DNA of 64,000 nucleotides from Pyxidicoccus caerfyrddinensis (GCF_010894405.1 NZ_JAAIYA010000004.1:434001-498000), one strand, 5' to 3'; shown: positions 16,916-26,153, counted from the first letter of the stretch. Notes: generated by a model from the letters alone, not told the origin. Program-made: numbers and translations.

Positions 16916-18240
16916 GCCACGCGGCGCTGTCCCCCTCGGAGCAGGCCCGGCGCAACTTCGAAGTCCGCGCGTTGATTGGCGCGGCCTCGCTCTGCGTGCT
17001 GCAGGTCGCCACCAGCTATGGCCATGGCTACGAGGTCGCCGAGGTGGTCGCCATCCTGGTCGCCAAGGTCGTCTTCAATGCCTGGCTGGACCAATGGCTC
17101 ATCACCCGCATCGGAGGCACGGCCGGCGAACGGGTACGCATCGCGGGGAACACCGTGGGCCTGCTGTTGATGGGGACCTTGCAGTCGTGGCCGCTCGCCA
17201 TCTGGCTGTGGCTCCCCTTCAACGCGATGATTACCGACGAGAATCGAGGGCGCCGGGCCTACCTCAACCTCGCGTTCCTCGTGGTGGTCGTCGACGCCGC
17301 GGCGCTCATGGCGGGTGTGCCCCTGGCGCTGCCGCTGGGCTTCAGCGCGCTCACCGGCATCTGCTACCTCCTCGCCCAGGCCCGGCAGGGCTTCATCGAG
17401 GGCATGTTGCGGGAGCGGGAGGAGCAGAACGCGCAATTGCAGCAGGCCCACCTCGAGATGGAGGCCCTGCACCAGCGGGCGGTGATGCAGGAGAAACTCT
17501 CCAGCCTGGGCCTGCTCTCGGCGGGCATTGCCCATGAAATCAACAACCCGATGAGCTACGTCACCAGCAACCTCAAGGACCTGATGGCGGACCTGCCGCG
17601 CCTCGGCACCTCCCCGGAGCTGATCGAGGAGTATCGGCGGGACATCCTGCCCGCGACGCTCGACGGCCTCCGGCGCGTCAACTCCATTGTCGCCGACCTG
17701 CGCCGCTTCGCCCGGGGCGACCCGGAGAGCCTGGTGGAGTACGACCTCAACGAGGAGATTCGCGCGGCGGCGCGCATCGCCCAGAGCCGCTTCACGCATG
17801 ACCGTGAGCTGCGGCTGGAACTGGCCCAGCTTCCACACCTCCTCGGCCGGCCCCGGCAGATTGCCCAGGTCCTGGTCAACCTGATGATCAACGCGGCGGA
17901 GGCGATTGGAGAGACGGGCGCCGTGACGGTGACCACCGCGCTGGACGGGGAGCGAATCCGGGTCACCGTCCGCGACACGGGCGTGGGCATGGATGCGGCG
18001 ACGCTGAAGAACCTGTTCCAGCCCTTCTTCACCACGAAGCAGGTGGGTGCGGGCATGGGGCTGGGGCTGGCCGTCGCCCACGGCATCATCCGCGCGCATG
18101 GGGGGACAATCTCCGTGGAGAGCGAGCCCGGCAGGGGGACGTGCTTCACGCTCAGCCTCGCCCAGTTCCCTCCCCCGAACCTGTTCCTCGGTCAGGCCTC
18201 TCCGGATGAGCACCCGGCCGCCCACGTCACGAGCCCCTGA
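16912..18240 (+). CDS. Membrane-bound sensor histidine kinase
   Basis: This 442-residue protein has five or so transmembrane segments in residues 15-160 as the likely sensor. A short coiled linker (REREEQNAQLQQAHLEMEA) follows, then the dimerisation/phosphotransfer domain with GIAHEINNP (phospho-His near residue 205). The ATPase domain shows NLMINAAEAIGE (N box), DTGVGMD (G1), FFTTK and GMGLGLAVAHGI (G2). It is translated with the receiver gene just upstream. The signal is unknown. Confidence 0.9.
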   Translation: MSHAALSPSEQARRNFEVRALIGAASLCVLQVATSYGHGYEVAEVVAILVAKVVFNAWLDQWLITRIGGTAGERVRIAGNTVGLLLMGTLQSWPLAIWLWLPFNAMITDENRGRRAYLNLAFLVVVVDAAALMAGVPLALPLGFSALTGICYLLAQARQGFIEGMLREREEQNAQLQQAHLEMEALHQRAVMQEKLSSLGLLSAGIAHEINNPMSYVTSNLKDLMADLPRLGTSPELIEEYRRDILPATLDGLRRVNSIVADLRRFARGDPESLVEYDLNEEIRAAARIAQSRFTHDRELRLELAQLPHLLGRPRQIAQVLVNLMINAAEAIGETGAVTVTTALDGERIRVTVRDTGVGMDAATLKNLFQPFFTTKQVGAGMGLGLAVAHGIIRAHGGTISVESEPGRGTCFTLSLAQFPPPNLFLGQASPDEHPAAHVTSP

Positions 18241-18317
18241 GCAGCACGACCTGAAGTCACTCCGCACAGCGCCGCCCGGGCAGTGTTCAGCCCGAGACGA
18301 CGCTCGTTCAGATTTCT

Positions 18318-18335
18318 TGATTTACTGTTAAATCA
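18318..18335. promoter_or_regulatory. AT-rich perfect inverted repeat upstream of the C39-like lipoprotein gene
   Basis: TGATTTA and TAAATCA are exact inverted repeats separated by CTGT, in a stretch (18309-18350) of very low GC for this genome. It ends 53 bases before the GTG start at 18389. It could be an operator or part of a promoter; no well-spaced -35/-10 pair is clear. Confidence 0.45.
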
Positions 18336-18388
18336 TAATTGAAAAGGAGTGACTCATCATTGCCGGTGAGCCCAAGGGAGGAAGGGCC

Positions 18389-20131
18389 GTGCTCTTGAAA
18401 AACATGGGCCGTACCGTGCTGGTCCTCGCGACGTTGTCAGTCATTGGCTGCGGCGAGGAGCTGGACACGAAGGAGCTGACACGGGGTGACGTGGCAACCC
18501 AGCCCCTGGCGTCCGCACGCGATACGCGCCGCGATGCACAGCTCAGCACGGTCCGCGAGGGCAGCGGCTACCGTGTCGCGGTGGATGGCGTGGAGCGCGC
18601 CTTCATCCCCATCCGCGAGCCCTCGAACACCCTCTTCGCGGCCGTGACTCCCGACGGTGCCACTGCGGCCCTCATTCCCGACCATGACACCCACCACGGT
18701 GATGGCCTGCGCATCCTGGATGTGGCGAGCGGCGAGCTCCGCATGCTCTTCCAGGGCCCGGTGACCTCGGCCGTCTTCTCGCGTCACGGCGCGCGCCTGG
18801 CGTACGCCGTGGAGACACGGGACGGTGCGTCGGTGAGGCTCGGGACGGCCACCTCGGCAGGGCGGACCCTGGGGGAGCTCCGTGGCCGGCAGGTGGAGTT
18901 GCTCGGCTTCAGCACCGACGGCCGCTCGCTGTTCGCGGTCGTCTACCCGGACCGCCAGGACGACGGCACGTATGCCCCGTCGCTGGTCCGCATGAGCACC
19001 GCCAATGGTGAGGCGACAGCCATCCTCGGCAGTGGGCTCGTGTCGGGGGAACGCTACAGCGACATCCGGCTGGTCCGCGTCAACGGCCAGGACCGGGTGA
19101 GCTACATCCGCTCCAGCCATCAGCTCTGCATCGGGGACAGCGAGCTGCGGCTCGCCACCACCGATGGCTACGTCGTCCGGTCCTTCCGGCCGACGACTGG
19201 CGAGCTGTACCGGGCCGCGGCCTGGAGCCCGGACGGAGCCCAGGTCGCCTATGCCGTGCAGAAGTGCCCGAACAAGTCCGGGATTGCCGCCGACCGGGAG
19301 TCCGCCATCGCCGAGCAGGCCAAGGGCACGGGTGTGTTCGTCGCCGAGGTGGCGAGCGGCCGGGAGACCCGCGTGGTGGACGGCATCCCGGGCGCGACCC
19401 TGCTGGGAATCGAGGAGGGGGTGCTGCGCTTCGGCACCGACCGAGAGGGCGTCGAGAGCCTGGACAGCAAGCCGATCAGCGCCGGGACGCAGTCGGAGCT
19501 CGGGGCGGCGAGCCTGCTGAAGGCAGACGCGCACGCGGAGGCTGTCATCCAGGGCCTCACCAACCGGGCCATTCAGATCAACCAGGTCTACGACACCCGA
19601 GACAACTTCGACGGGCGCGGCTCCTGTGGCCCGACGAGCGCGGTGATGACGATGGCGTCGTACCAGCTCGGCGAGTGGGGCATCTGGGTGAACTACGGTG
19701 GCAACCACTATTCACCGTATGGCCGGTACCTCACCGATGCGTACTCGTACAACGGGACCTCGTTCAGCTACACCGAGCCCGACTACTCCGGCGCCGGTGC
19801 CTGGGCCGGTGCGCACGGCTGGGTGTACAGTGCGTGCTGCGGCGCGGTGTGGGCAGACCTGTTGAGCTACCTCAACCGGCACACCGGATGGGCCCAGCAA
19901 CACAGCTGGGACGCCGCCTGGATCCAGGGTGAGCTGAACCGTGGGCAGCTCGTCGCCGCCAGCGGTGGGATGACCTCGGCCGGACACATCATCCTCATCA
20001 AGGGCTACACCACCGACGGCAGGTGGATCGTCAATGACCCCTTCGGCGTGAACACCAGTGGAGGCCCGGGCGGCGGCGATCAGATCTATACGACCGCGTA
20101 CATCCGCCCCTCGCAGGTCTGGTCCAACTGA
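18389..20131 (+). CDS. Lipoprotein with beta-propeller-like region and C-terminal C39-like peptidase domain
   Basis: This 580-residue lipoprotein starts at GTG 18389, placed by GGGAGGAAGG just upstream. Its signal peptide ends in the lipobox VIGC. Residues about 50-380 are TolB/WD40-like beta-propeller repeats (VTPDGATAALIPDHD, VFSRHGARLAYAV, WSPDGAQVAYAVQ). The C-terminal 180 residues form a papain-like C39 fold: GSCGPTSAVMTMASYQLG holds the nucleophilic Cys, SAGHIILIKGY the His, and WIVNDPFG the Asn. C39_2-type enzymes cut peptides or cross-linked substrates outside the cell. No ABC exporter lies nearby, so a bacteriocin-processing role is unlikely. Confidence 0.75.
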   Translation: MLLKNMGRTVLVLATLSVIGCGEELDTKELTRGDVATQPLASARDTRRDAQLSTVREGSGYRVAVDGVERAFIPIREPSNTLFAAVTPDGATAALIPDHDTHHGDGLRILDVASGELRMLFQGPVTSAVFSRHGARLAYAVETRDGASVRLGTATSAGRTLGELRGRQVELLGFSTDGRSLFAVVYPDRQDDGTYAPSLVRMSTANGEATAILGSGLVSGERYSDIRLVRVNGQDRVSYIRSSHQLCIGDSELRLATTDGYVVRSFRPTTGELYRAAAWSPDGAQVAYAVQKCPNKSGIAADRESAIAEQAKGTGVFVAEVASGRETRVVDGIPGATLLGIEEGVLRFGTDREGVESLDSKPISAGTQSELGAASLLKADAHAEAVIQGLTNRAIQINQVYDTRDNFDGRGSCGPTSAVMTMASYQLGEWGIWVNYGGNHYSPYGRYLTDAYSYNGTSFSYTEPDYSGAGAWAGAHGWVYSACCGAVWADLLSYLNRHTGWAQQHSWDAAWIQGELNRGQLVAASGGMTSAGHIILIKGYTTDGRWIVNDPFGVNTSGGPGGGDQIYTTAYIRPSQVWSN

Positions 20132-20161
20132 GCCGGGCACGGAACCCGCATGGCGCCGCCG

Positions 20162-20197
20162 TTACGGGCCTCCGAAGCTGGAGGTGGCCGTGCCGGC
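20162..20197 (-). repeat. Dispersed hairpin repeat, copy C
   Basis: It matches copy A almost base for base over 36 positions on the minus strand (GCCGGCACGGCCACCTCCAG onward), including both stem arms. It lies 30 bases after the stop of the C39-like lipoprotein gene. As in the other copies, one minus-strand frame reads TSSFGGP followed by a stop (here TAA). Confidence 0.65.
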
Positions 20198-20314
20198 GGC
20201 CTTGCCCTCTCCGGGCACATCGGCCAGGGTAGGGGGTTGACGCCTCGGAGGACTGTTCCCCCAGTCCTCCCCCCGCCCGCCTCTACGTTCGCGTACAGGC
20301 AGCCAAAGCCTCAC

Positions 20315-20986
20315 ATGCCCAAAGCCAGAGCTCGAGTCCCTCATCCCCGTACCTCGCGACCCTCACGTCCAACCCAGTCCCGTGCTCCCTCGAAGGCGGC
20401 CGCCACCGGCCTGGTTCCTTTCGAGCAGGCGCTGCGGACCGCCTTCCGCGATGAATTCGCGGGACCGGTCTCCGAGCTGGCGGCCGCCCTGCTCCGCATC
20501 GCGGACGGACTGTCCGGCAGGCTCACGCGCACGCCTGTTCCCGCGCGCGTCCAGGCGCCGCCCGCCGAGCCCCTCGCGCCGCCGCCACCGGCCTGTGCGG
20601 TCATCAACTGCAGGCTTCCCCGTGGAAGCCTCGGCTACTGCGTGATTCACGCCCAGCGCCGGCGCCAGATGATTGCGTCCCATCGCCTCCATGCCCAGTG
20701 GGTGGAGAACGCCGCTCCGCACAGCGTCCCGGACGTCATCCCGCCCCGGAAGCGCCGCGGAGAGCGACAGCGGGAAGAAGCCCCCGCCAAGGCCGCGCCT
20801 CCGGTGGCCGAGCCCCGGATGTTCGTCCGCAAGAAGGGAAAGGCGGAGGCCGTCATTCCCACCCGGAAGGGCGCGGGCGCCAGCTCGAGTGCCCAGGCGT
20901 CCCTGCCGTTGACCGTGCAGGACCAGGTCCTGTCCACGGTGGGACGGTGGGCCAGTGAGTTCAAGGCGAAGAAGTCGCCGCACTGA
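20315..20986 (+). CDS. Small basic protein with a possible C3H zinc site
   Basis: This 223-residue protein is rich in Arg, Pro and Ala and starts at MPKARARVPH. The centre holds CAVINCRLPRGSLGYCVIH (C-x4-C-x9-C-x2-H), which resembles the short zinc-knuckle seen in several myxobacterial proteins of unknown role. The N-terminal third contains an amphipathic helix (FEQALRTAFRDEFAGPVSEL). The rest is disordered and basic, suggesting nucleic-acid binding. The start is not marked by a strong ribosome site. Confidence 0.6.
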   Translation: MPKARARVPHPRTSRPSRPTQSRAPSKAAATGLVPFEQALRTAFRDEFAGPVSELAAALLRIADGLSGRLTRTPVPARVQAPPAEPLAPPPPACAVINCRLPRGSLGYCVIHAQRRRQMIASHRLHAQWVENAAPHSVPDVIPPRKRRGERQREEAPAKAAPPVAEPRMFVRKKGKAEAVIPTRKGAGASSSAQASLPLTVQDQVLSTVGRWASEFKAKKSPH

Positions 20987-21106
20987 AACAGGAACAGGGC
21001 CGCTGGACGGGCTCGCGCGTGAAGGGCTGGCGTTGCGCGTCGCTGCGCGCAATCCGCATCCCGTGCGCGAGCCCTGCCTTGCCAGAACCGGATTGAGTCA
21101 GGGCGC

Positions 21107-21877
21107 TCAGCGGCGGAACCGGGCGGCGGCCTGTGCCTCGAACGCTCCGACGTCGTGGTAGTAGCGCTCGACGTCCGCCTGCATCGTCGGCTGCGTGTAG
21201 ACCTCCGGGCGCGGCTTCTCGATGACGTCGACGATGACCTTCGTGGCGTCCTCGACGCTCTGGGCTCCGGGCAGCACGCGCGAGTCCGGGCCTCCGCCCA
21301 ACGCGTTGCTGCCGAACTCGGTGGCGACGATGCCCGGCATCACCACCGTCACCATGATGCCCGGGTGGGTCTGCAGCAATTCCATGCGCAGGCACGCGCT
21401 GAGCCCGTTGAGCGCGTGTTTCGCCGCGCTGTACGCCGAGCGGAAGGATGCGAGCGGCAGCCTCGCCAGCCCGCTGGAGACATTCACAATCTGCCCCGCG
21501 TTGCGCGACTGGAAGTGCGGCAGCACGACCTGCATCCCGTAGAGCGCGCTCTTCACGTTGTCGCGCCACATGGAGTCCATGTCCTCGTCGGTGAGCTCCA
21601 TCACCGAGCGGGTGATGCCGCGCCCCGCGTTGTTCACCCAGACGTCGATGCGCCCGAAGCGCTCCAGCGCCGCGTCGCGCAGCCGCTCCATGTCCGTCCG
21701 CCGCGTGGCATCGGTGACCACGGAGAGGGCCTCGCTGCCGGCGCGGGCCGCGACGGCCTCCAGCTCCGGCTTCCTGCGCGCGGCCAGCACCAGCTTCGCG
21801 CCCTTCGCGCCCAGCTGCCGCGCCAGCTCCGCGCCGATGCCCGCACTCGCTCCCGTGATGACGACGACCTTGTCCAT
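21107..21877 (-). CDS. Short-chain dehydrogenase/reductase
   Basis: This 256-residue protein has the classical SDR layout: VITGASAGIGAELARQLG binds NAD(P)H near residue 8, VNNAGRG is the structural NNAG motif, and the catalytic Ser-Tyr-Lys are in IVNVSSG and YSAAKHAL. It has a good GGAG ribosome site before ATG 21877. The substrate cannot be read from the sequence. It stands alone, divergent from the metallophosphoesterase gene. Confidence 0.85.
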   Translation of the reverse strand: MDKVVVITGASAGIGAELARQLGAKGAKLVLAARRKPELEAVAARAGSEALSVVTDATRRTDMERLRDAALERFGRIDVWVNNAGRGITRSVMELTDEDMDSMWRDNVKSALYGMQVVLPHFQSRNAGQIVNVSSGLARLPLASFRSAYSAAKHALNGLSACLRMELLQTHPGIMVTVVMPGIVATEFGSNALGGGPDSRVLPGAQSVEDATKVIVDVIEKPRPEVYTQPTMQADVERYYHDVGAFEAQAAARFRR

Positions 21878-22056
21878 GAACGCTCCTGAATGACCCGTCC
21901 GGGCCTGGCGGCGGGAATGTAGCCGCGCGAACTGGTGTGTCGTGGAACATCGACTTCCCCAGGGGATGGCGCCTCTGTCCATGACCGACGCCCCGGCGCG
22001 GGAGCGCGTATCCGCCCGTGGTACCCTCCCCACTCGTTCCCCGTGGGTTCCACTGA

Positions 22057-23286
22057 ATGCCGTTCCGGCTCTTCTCCTTCTCCCTGCTCATCGGGCTCGG
22101 CGCAATGCTGGGCCACCTGTACCTGTACCGGCGCCTCGTGCGGCAGCTCCTGCACGGCCGCCTGCCGAGGCTCCTCGCCCTGGCCGTCCTCACGCTCCTG
22201 ACGCTCGTGCTGATGGCGCGGCGCACCTTCCTGGACGCCGTGCCGGAGCACCTCGCCGAGTTCGTCGTCGTGGCGATGTTCTCGTGGATGGGCGTGGCCC
22301 TCTGCCTCGTCTTCGCGCTCCTCGTGCTGGACCTCGGCCGGGGACTCGTCGCGGTCGCGCAGCGGCTCCAGGCCCGGAAGGCCACGGCTCCCACGACGGC
22401 CTCTGGCACGGTGGATTCGGAGAAGGCGACCTCCCCTGCTCCGGTGATGGATGAACAGCGGCGCCGCTTCCTCGCGCGAACCATGGCCGGCGGCGCGTTC
22501 ATCGCGGGCGGAGGCATGGCCGCGTACGGGAGCTGGCGGGCCTTCTCCCCGCCGCTCGTCACCGAGCTCGCGGTGAAGATTCCGAAGCTGCCCCGGGCAC
22601 TGGACGGGCTCACCATCGTCCAGCTCACGGACATCCACGTGGGCCCCTTCATCCGGCGCCGGTACATGGACGCGCTCGTCCAGCAAGCCAACGCGCTCCG
22701 GCCGGACCTCTTCGCCATCACCGGGGACCTGGTGGACGGCGACGTGCCCACCCTGGGCGGCGCCGTCTCCGCGCTCTCGGGGTTGAAGTCGCGCTACGGC
22801 AGCTTCTTCGTCACCGGCAACCACGACTACTACTCGGGCGACGAGGAGTGGACGGAGTTCATCCAGTCGCTCGGCATCCAGGTGCTGCGCAACCGCCACG
22901 TGCGCATCGGTGACGCGGGCGCTTCACTGGACCTGGTGGGCGTGGATGATTGGAGCGGCGGGCGGCGGCGGAACCAGCGGGGCTATGACCTGGACCGGGC
23001 GCTCGACGGCAGGGACTCCGACCGCGCCGCGGTGCTGCTCGCGCACCAGCCGACGAACTTCACCGTCGCCGCCGAGCGCGGCATGGACCTCCAGATTTCG
23101 GGCCATACGCACGGCGGGCAGCTCGTGCCGATGACGTTCTTCATCGGGCTCGCCTGGGAGCACGCCGCGGGGCTCTACCCACACGGCGACTCGCACATCT
23201 ACGTCAGCCGGGGCTGCGGCTTCTGGGGCCCGCCGATGCGCGTCGGCAGTCCCCCGGAAATCGTCAAGCTCGTGCTGACGGCGTGA
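22057..23286 (+). CDS. Membrane-anchored metallophosphoesterase
   Basis: This 409-residue protein has three or four N-terminal membrane spans (residues 1-105), a linker, a further hydrophobic stretch near residue 145 (RRRFLARTMAGGAFIAGG) and then a calcineurin-like phosphoesterase domain. The metal-binding motifs are all present: LTDIHVGPF, GDLVDGD, GNHDYYSG, LLAHQPTN and SGHTHGGQL. The layout is like the YaeI/YkuE class that hydrolyses phosphodiester bonds, in YaeI's case lipid intermediates. It faces out from the SDR gene and converges on the phoD gene with 14 bases between. Confidence 0.85.
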   Translation: MPFRLFSFSLLIGLGAMLGHLYLYRRLVRQLLHGRLPRLLALAVLTLLTLVLMARRTFLDAVPEHLAEFVVVAMFSWMGVALCLVFALLVLDLGRGLVAVAQRLQARKATAPTTASGTVDSEKATSPAPVMDEQRRRFLARTMAGGAFIAGGGMAAYGSWRAFSPPLVTELAVKIPKLPRALDGLTIVQLTDIHVGPFIRRRYMDALVQQANALRPDLFAITGDLVDGDVPTLGGAVSALSGLKSRYGSFFVTGNHDYYSGDEEWTEFIQSLGIQVLRNRHVRIGDAGASLDLVGVDDWSGGRRRNQRGYDLDRALDGRDSDRAAVLLAHQPTNFTVAAERGMDLQISGHTHGGQLVPMTFFIGLAWEHAAGLYPHGDSHIYVSRGCGFWGPPMRVGSPPEIVKLVLTA

Positions 23287-23300
23287 GCACCCTGCTCATG

Positions 23301-24854
23301 TCATGACACGGGCTCCAGCTCCACCTGATGCAGCACCGCGCCCGTGAGGTCGTGGAGGGCCACGGTGAGTGCCCCGCTCTTCCCGAGGATGCGGACGCTG
23401 CCGAAGTACTGCTGTCCATCCCAGGGCGCCGGGTTGTCCCCGGTGACGGGGCGGTGCCAGCGGACCTCGGGGCCGAAGGTGTCGTCCAGCGTGTTGGGGC
23501 CGAAGGTGCCCGCGTGCAGCGGCCCCGCGACGAACTCCCAGAACGGGTCGAAGTCTCGGAAGCGCGCGCGGTCCGGGTGGTAGTGATGCGCGGCCGGGTA
23601 GTGCACGTCCGCGGTGAGGAAGAGCACGTTGCGCACCCTTCGGGCCTTGAGGAAGGACAGCAGCTCGGCCAGCTCCAGCTCGCGGCCCAGCGGCTCCCCG
23701 GGGCCATTGGCCCACGCCTCCATGTGCGCGCCGTCCGGGTGCCTGCCGTCGGGGACGATGAGCCCCAGCGGCATGCTGGTGGCAATCACCTTCCACGTCG
23801 CGGTGGACGCGGCCAGCGCGGCCTTCAGCCCATCCAACTGCGCGCGGCCCAGGAAGGACGTGTCCGCGCCGGGACGCTCCTGGCGGTTGACGGTGTTGGG
23901 CCCTCGGAAGGCGCGCACGTCCGGGATGAACACGTCCAGGTGCGGCCCGTACGCGAGCTGCCGGTGGATGCGGCCCTCGGCGCGCGCGGCGCCGCCCACC
24001 GGCGAGTACTCGAAGAAGGCCTGCCGGGCCCGCGTCCCCAGCACGCCCGCGTCCGACACCCGCGTGTAGCGCGCGTCATCCGCGAGGCTCCGGCCCGGGT
24101 ACCAGTTATTGCGCACCTCGTGGTCGTCCCACTGGTACGCGATGGGCACCTCGCGGGCGAAAGCGCGCAGCTCCTCGTCCAGGAAGTTGTAGGCGAAGTT
24201 GCCGCGAAACTCCTCCAGCGTCTCCGCCACCTTCGCCTTCGCGGGCGTCACCCGGTTGCGCCACACGCGGCCGTCGGCGAGCGGCACCTCGGGCTGCAGC
24301 GGGTTGTCCGCGTAGATGGCGTCCCCCACGTGCAGGAAGAAGTCGGGGCGGAGCGCGCGCATGGCGCCATAGCCCTTGTAGCCGCCCCACTCGGGGTTGA
24401 TGCCCCAGCCCTGCCCGCACACGTCCGCGCTCCACGTGAAGTGGATGTCGCCGGGGCTGTCCGGCGCCGTGAGGAGGCGCCCCTGCCACGCCTCGCCCGC
24501 GCGGCCCCCGTCGTCCGCGAGCACCCGCACGTGGACTTCGCGTCCGGCCGGCAGCCCGGTGAGGTCCACCACGCCGGTGAAGTCCGAGACGCCACTGAGC
24601 ACCGGCCCCTCCACGCGGTGCACGCCTTTCTGGAGCCGGGGGTCCTCGCTCCACTCCACCACCAGTTGCGCGACGCGGTCCGCCTTCCCCCACACCGTGA
24701 CGGCGCCGGCCCGCACGTCGCCGAGCTGCGCCCCCAGCGGCAGCGTGGGCGCGGGACGCGGGGCGACGGTGCGGCGCAGCGAGGACGGCGCGGCACAGCC
24801 GGCGGCGGTGAGCACGAGCCCCTGGAGCAGGGTGCGGCGGGGAAGGATGGGCAT
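23301..24854 (-). CDS. PhoD-like alkaline phosphatase, Tat-exported lipoprotein
   Basis: This 517-residue protein starts at MPILPRRTLLQG, a twin-arginine signal, with the lipobox TAAGC near residue 20. An N-terminal Ig-like domain (LGDVRAGAVTVWGKAD) precedes the PhoD phosphatase domain. The metal sites include FFLHVGDAIYAD, YQWDDHEVRNNW, ATSMPLGL and FLTADVHYPAAHHY. PhoD enzymes are secreted phosphodiesterases/phosphatases used for phosphate scavenging. The start at 24854 is chosen over 24869 because it begins exactly at the Tat signal. No pho box was identified. Confidence 0.85.
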   Translation of the reverse strand: MPILPRRTLLQGLVLTAAGCAAPSSLRRTVAPRPAPTLPLGAQLGDVRAGAVTVWGKADRVAQLVVEWSEDPRLQKGVHRVEGPVLSGVSDFTGVVDLTGLPAGREVHVRVLADDGGRAGEAWQGRLLTAPDSPGDIHFTWSADVCGQGWGINPEWGGYKGYGAMRALRPDFFLHVGDAIYADNPLQPEVPLADGRVWRNRVTPAKAKVAETLEEFRGNFAYNFLDEELRAFAREVPIAYQWDDHEVRNNWYPGRSLADDARYTRVSDAGVLGTRARQAFFEYSPVGGAARAEGRIHRQLAYGPHLDVFIPDVRAFRGPNTVNRQERPGADTSFLGRAQLDGLKAALAASTATWKVIATSMPLGLIVPDGRHPDGAHMEAWANGPGEPLGRELELAELLSFLKARRVRNVLFLTADVHYPAAHHYHPDRARFRDFDPFWEFVAGPLHAGTFGPNTLDDTFGPEVRWHRPVTGDNPAPWDGQQYFGSVRILGKSGALTVALHDLTGAVLHQVELEPVS

Positions 24855-25146
24855 TGCGCGGGCCTCCAATCGCGAGAGCGGGCACGCTAGTCGCGAGTCG
24901 CGCCAGCGCCCATACCCGGAGTCGTTCCGCCGTCCAGACGGGGCAGAAAACCCGCCACCGGAGCGGAGCCCGGGCCCGGAGACCAGGGAGGCAGGCGTCG
25001 CGAGGCCGGAGGCGGCAGTCGAGCGACTTCGGGTATGCTCCCAGTCCCATCAGGACCCGTGAGGGCGGGTCCGCGGAAAGCTCTCCATCGGCAGTTCAGG
25101 ACCGGGCCGGGTCGATGCACCCGGGCCCCGCTCGAAAGGCATGCAC

Positions 25147-25962
25147 ATGAAGCGTCTGGGAAAGGTCGGTCTGGTACTTGGAGTTCTCGCCCTGGGTGGC
25201 CCCTTCGGCTGTAAGGACGAGAAAGAGGAGGCCGCGAAGGCGCACCGCGTCAAGGGCACCGACCACCTGAGCAAGAAGGAGTTCAAGGAGGCGGCGGCCG
25301 AGTACGCCCTTTCGCTCGAGGCCGACCCCAAGCAGGAGAAGGTCTGGGAGAAGAAGGCCTACGCGCACATGCAGGTCGGCCAGATGGCCGAGGCCTCCCA
25401 GGCCGTCATGAAGATCCTGGAGATGAAGACCACGACGGCCGAGAAGGCCGAGGTCCTCCGGACGCTCGCCAGCATGCACATGACGGCGGGCACCACCGAT
25501 GACGCCGAGAAGTACTTCAACGAGGCGCTGAAGCTCGAGCCGAAGGACGAGGCGTCCCTCGGGTGGATCGCGGAGATCTACGCGCAGCGCGGCGGCGCCC
25601 GCTCCATGTCGGCGCCCATCATCAAGGCGGACCTGGAGAAGTCGCTCAACTATTACGACCAGGTCATTGCCATCAACGCCAACTCCGCCAACACGTACCT
25701 CAACAAGCGCGTGGTGATGGGCCGCCTCATGGAGTACGAGCGGCAGCAGAAGGAGCAGGCGCTGTCCGAGGCCGCGGAGAATGCCAAGGACAAGGCCGTC
25801 GTCGAGGAGGCCAACGCCCGCGCCGCGGAGCACCAGAAGCGCATGGACGACTTCCAGGTGCAGTTCGCGGAGATGACCAAGAAGTTCAGCGAGGCGTCGA
25901 AGGCCGCCAAGGCCGGTGGCGCGCAGCCCGCCGCCCCTGCTCAGGCGAAGAACACGCCGTAG
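25147..25962 (+). CDS. TPR lipoprotein
   Basis: This 271-residue lipoprotein has a signal peptide (MKRLGKVGLVLG) and lipobox GPFGC near residue 20. It carries tetratricopeptide repeats from about residue 33 to 180 (AEYALSLEADPKQEKVWEKK, AEKYFNEALKLEPKDEASLG, YYDQVIAINANSANTYLNK), then a charged coiled coil and an Ala/Pro-rich tail. ATG 25147 is preferred to ATG 25141 because the GAAAGG ribosome site is too close to the latter. TPRs suggest assembly or docking of an envelope complex; partners are unknown. Confidence 0.8.
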   Translation: MKRLGKVGLVLGVLALGGPFGCKDEKEEAAKAHRVKGTDHLSKKEFKEAAAEYALSLEADPKQEKVWEKKAYAHMQVGQMAEASQAVMKILEMKTTTAEKAEVLRTLASMHMTAGTTDDAEKYFNEALKLEPKDEASLGWIAEIYAQRGGARSMSAPIIKADLEKSLNYYDQVIAINANSANTYLNKRVVMGRLMEYERQQKEQALSEAAENAKDKAVVEEANARAAEHQKRMDDFQVQFAEMTKKFSEASKAAKAGGAQPAAPAQAKNTP

Positions 25963-26153
25963 CCGTCACGCCACCGGCGATACTTGCGAGGGCCTGCGGA
26001 CCGCGAGCCGGTCCCAGGCCCTTCGCTTTTTCCGGCGCGCGTGCGCCGCTCCCGCGAGTGTCCACTCATCCGCCTTGCAGAAATCTTCCTGTCCCCCTCC
26101 CCGGGCCCGGCCGTACGCTTTGAGACTCAACATCCAGACTGGGAGAGTGGCGT

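Noticed and set aside
20162..20344. 60-residue minus-strand frame ending GTATSSFGGP
   Set aside because: Its ending comes from the dispersed repeat and the rest has no protein character or ribosome site.
24905..25040. Inverted CATACCCG and CGGGTATG between phoD and the TPR gene
   Set aside because: They may be two divergent -10-like elements, but no matching -35 boxes or further symmetry support a call.
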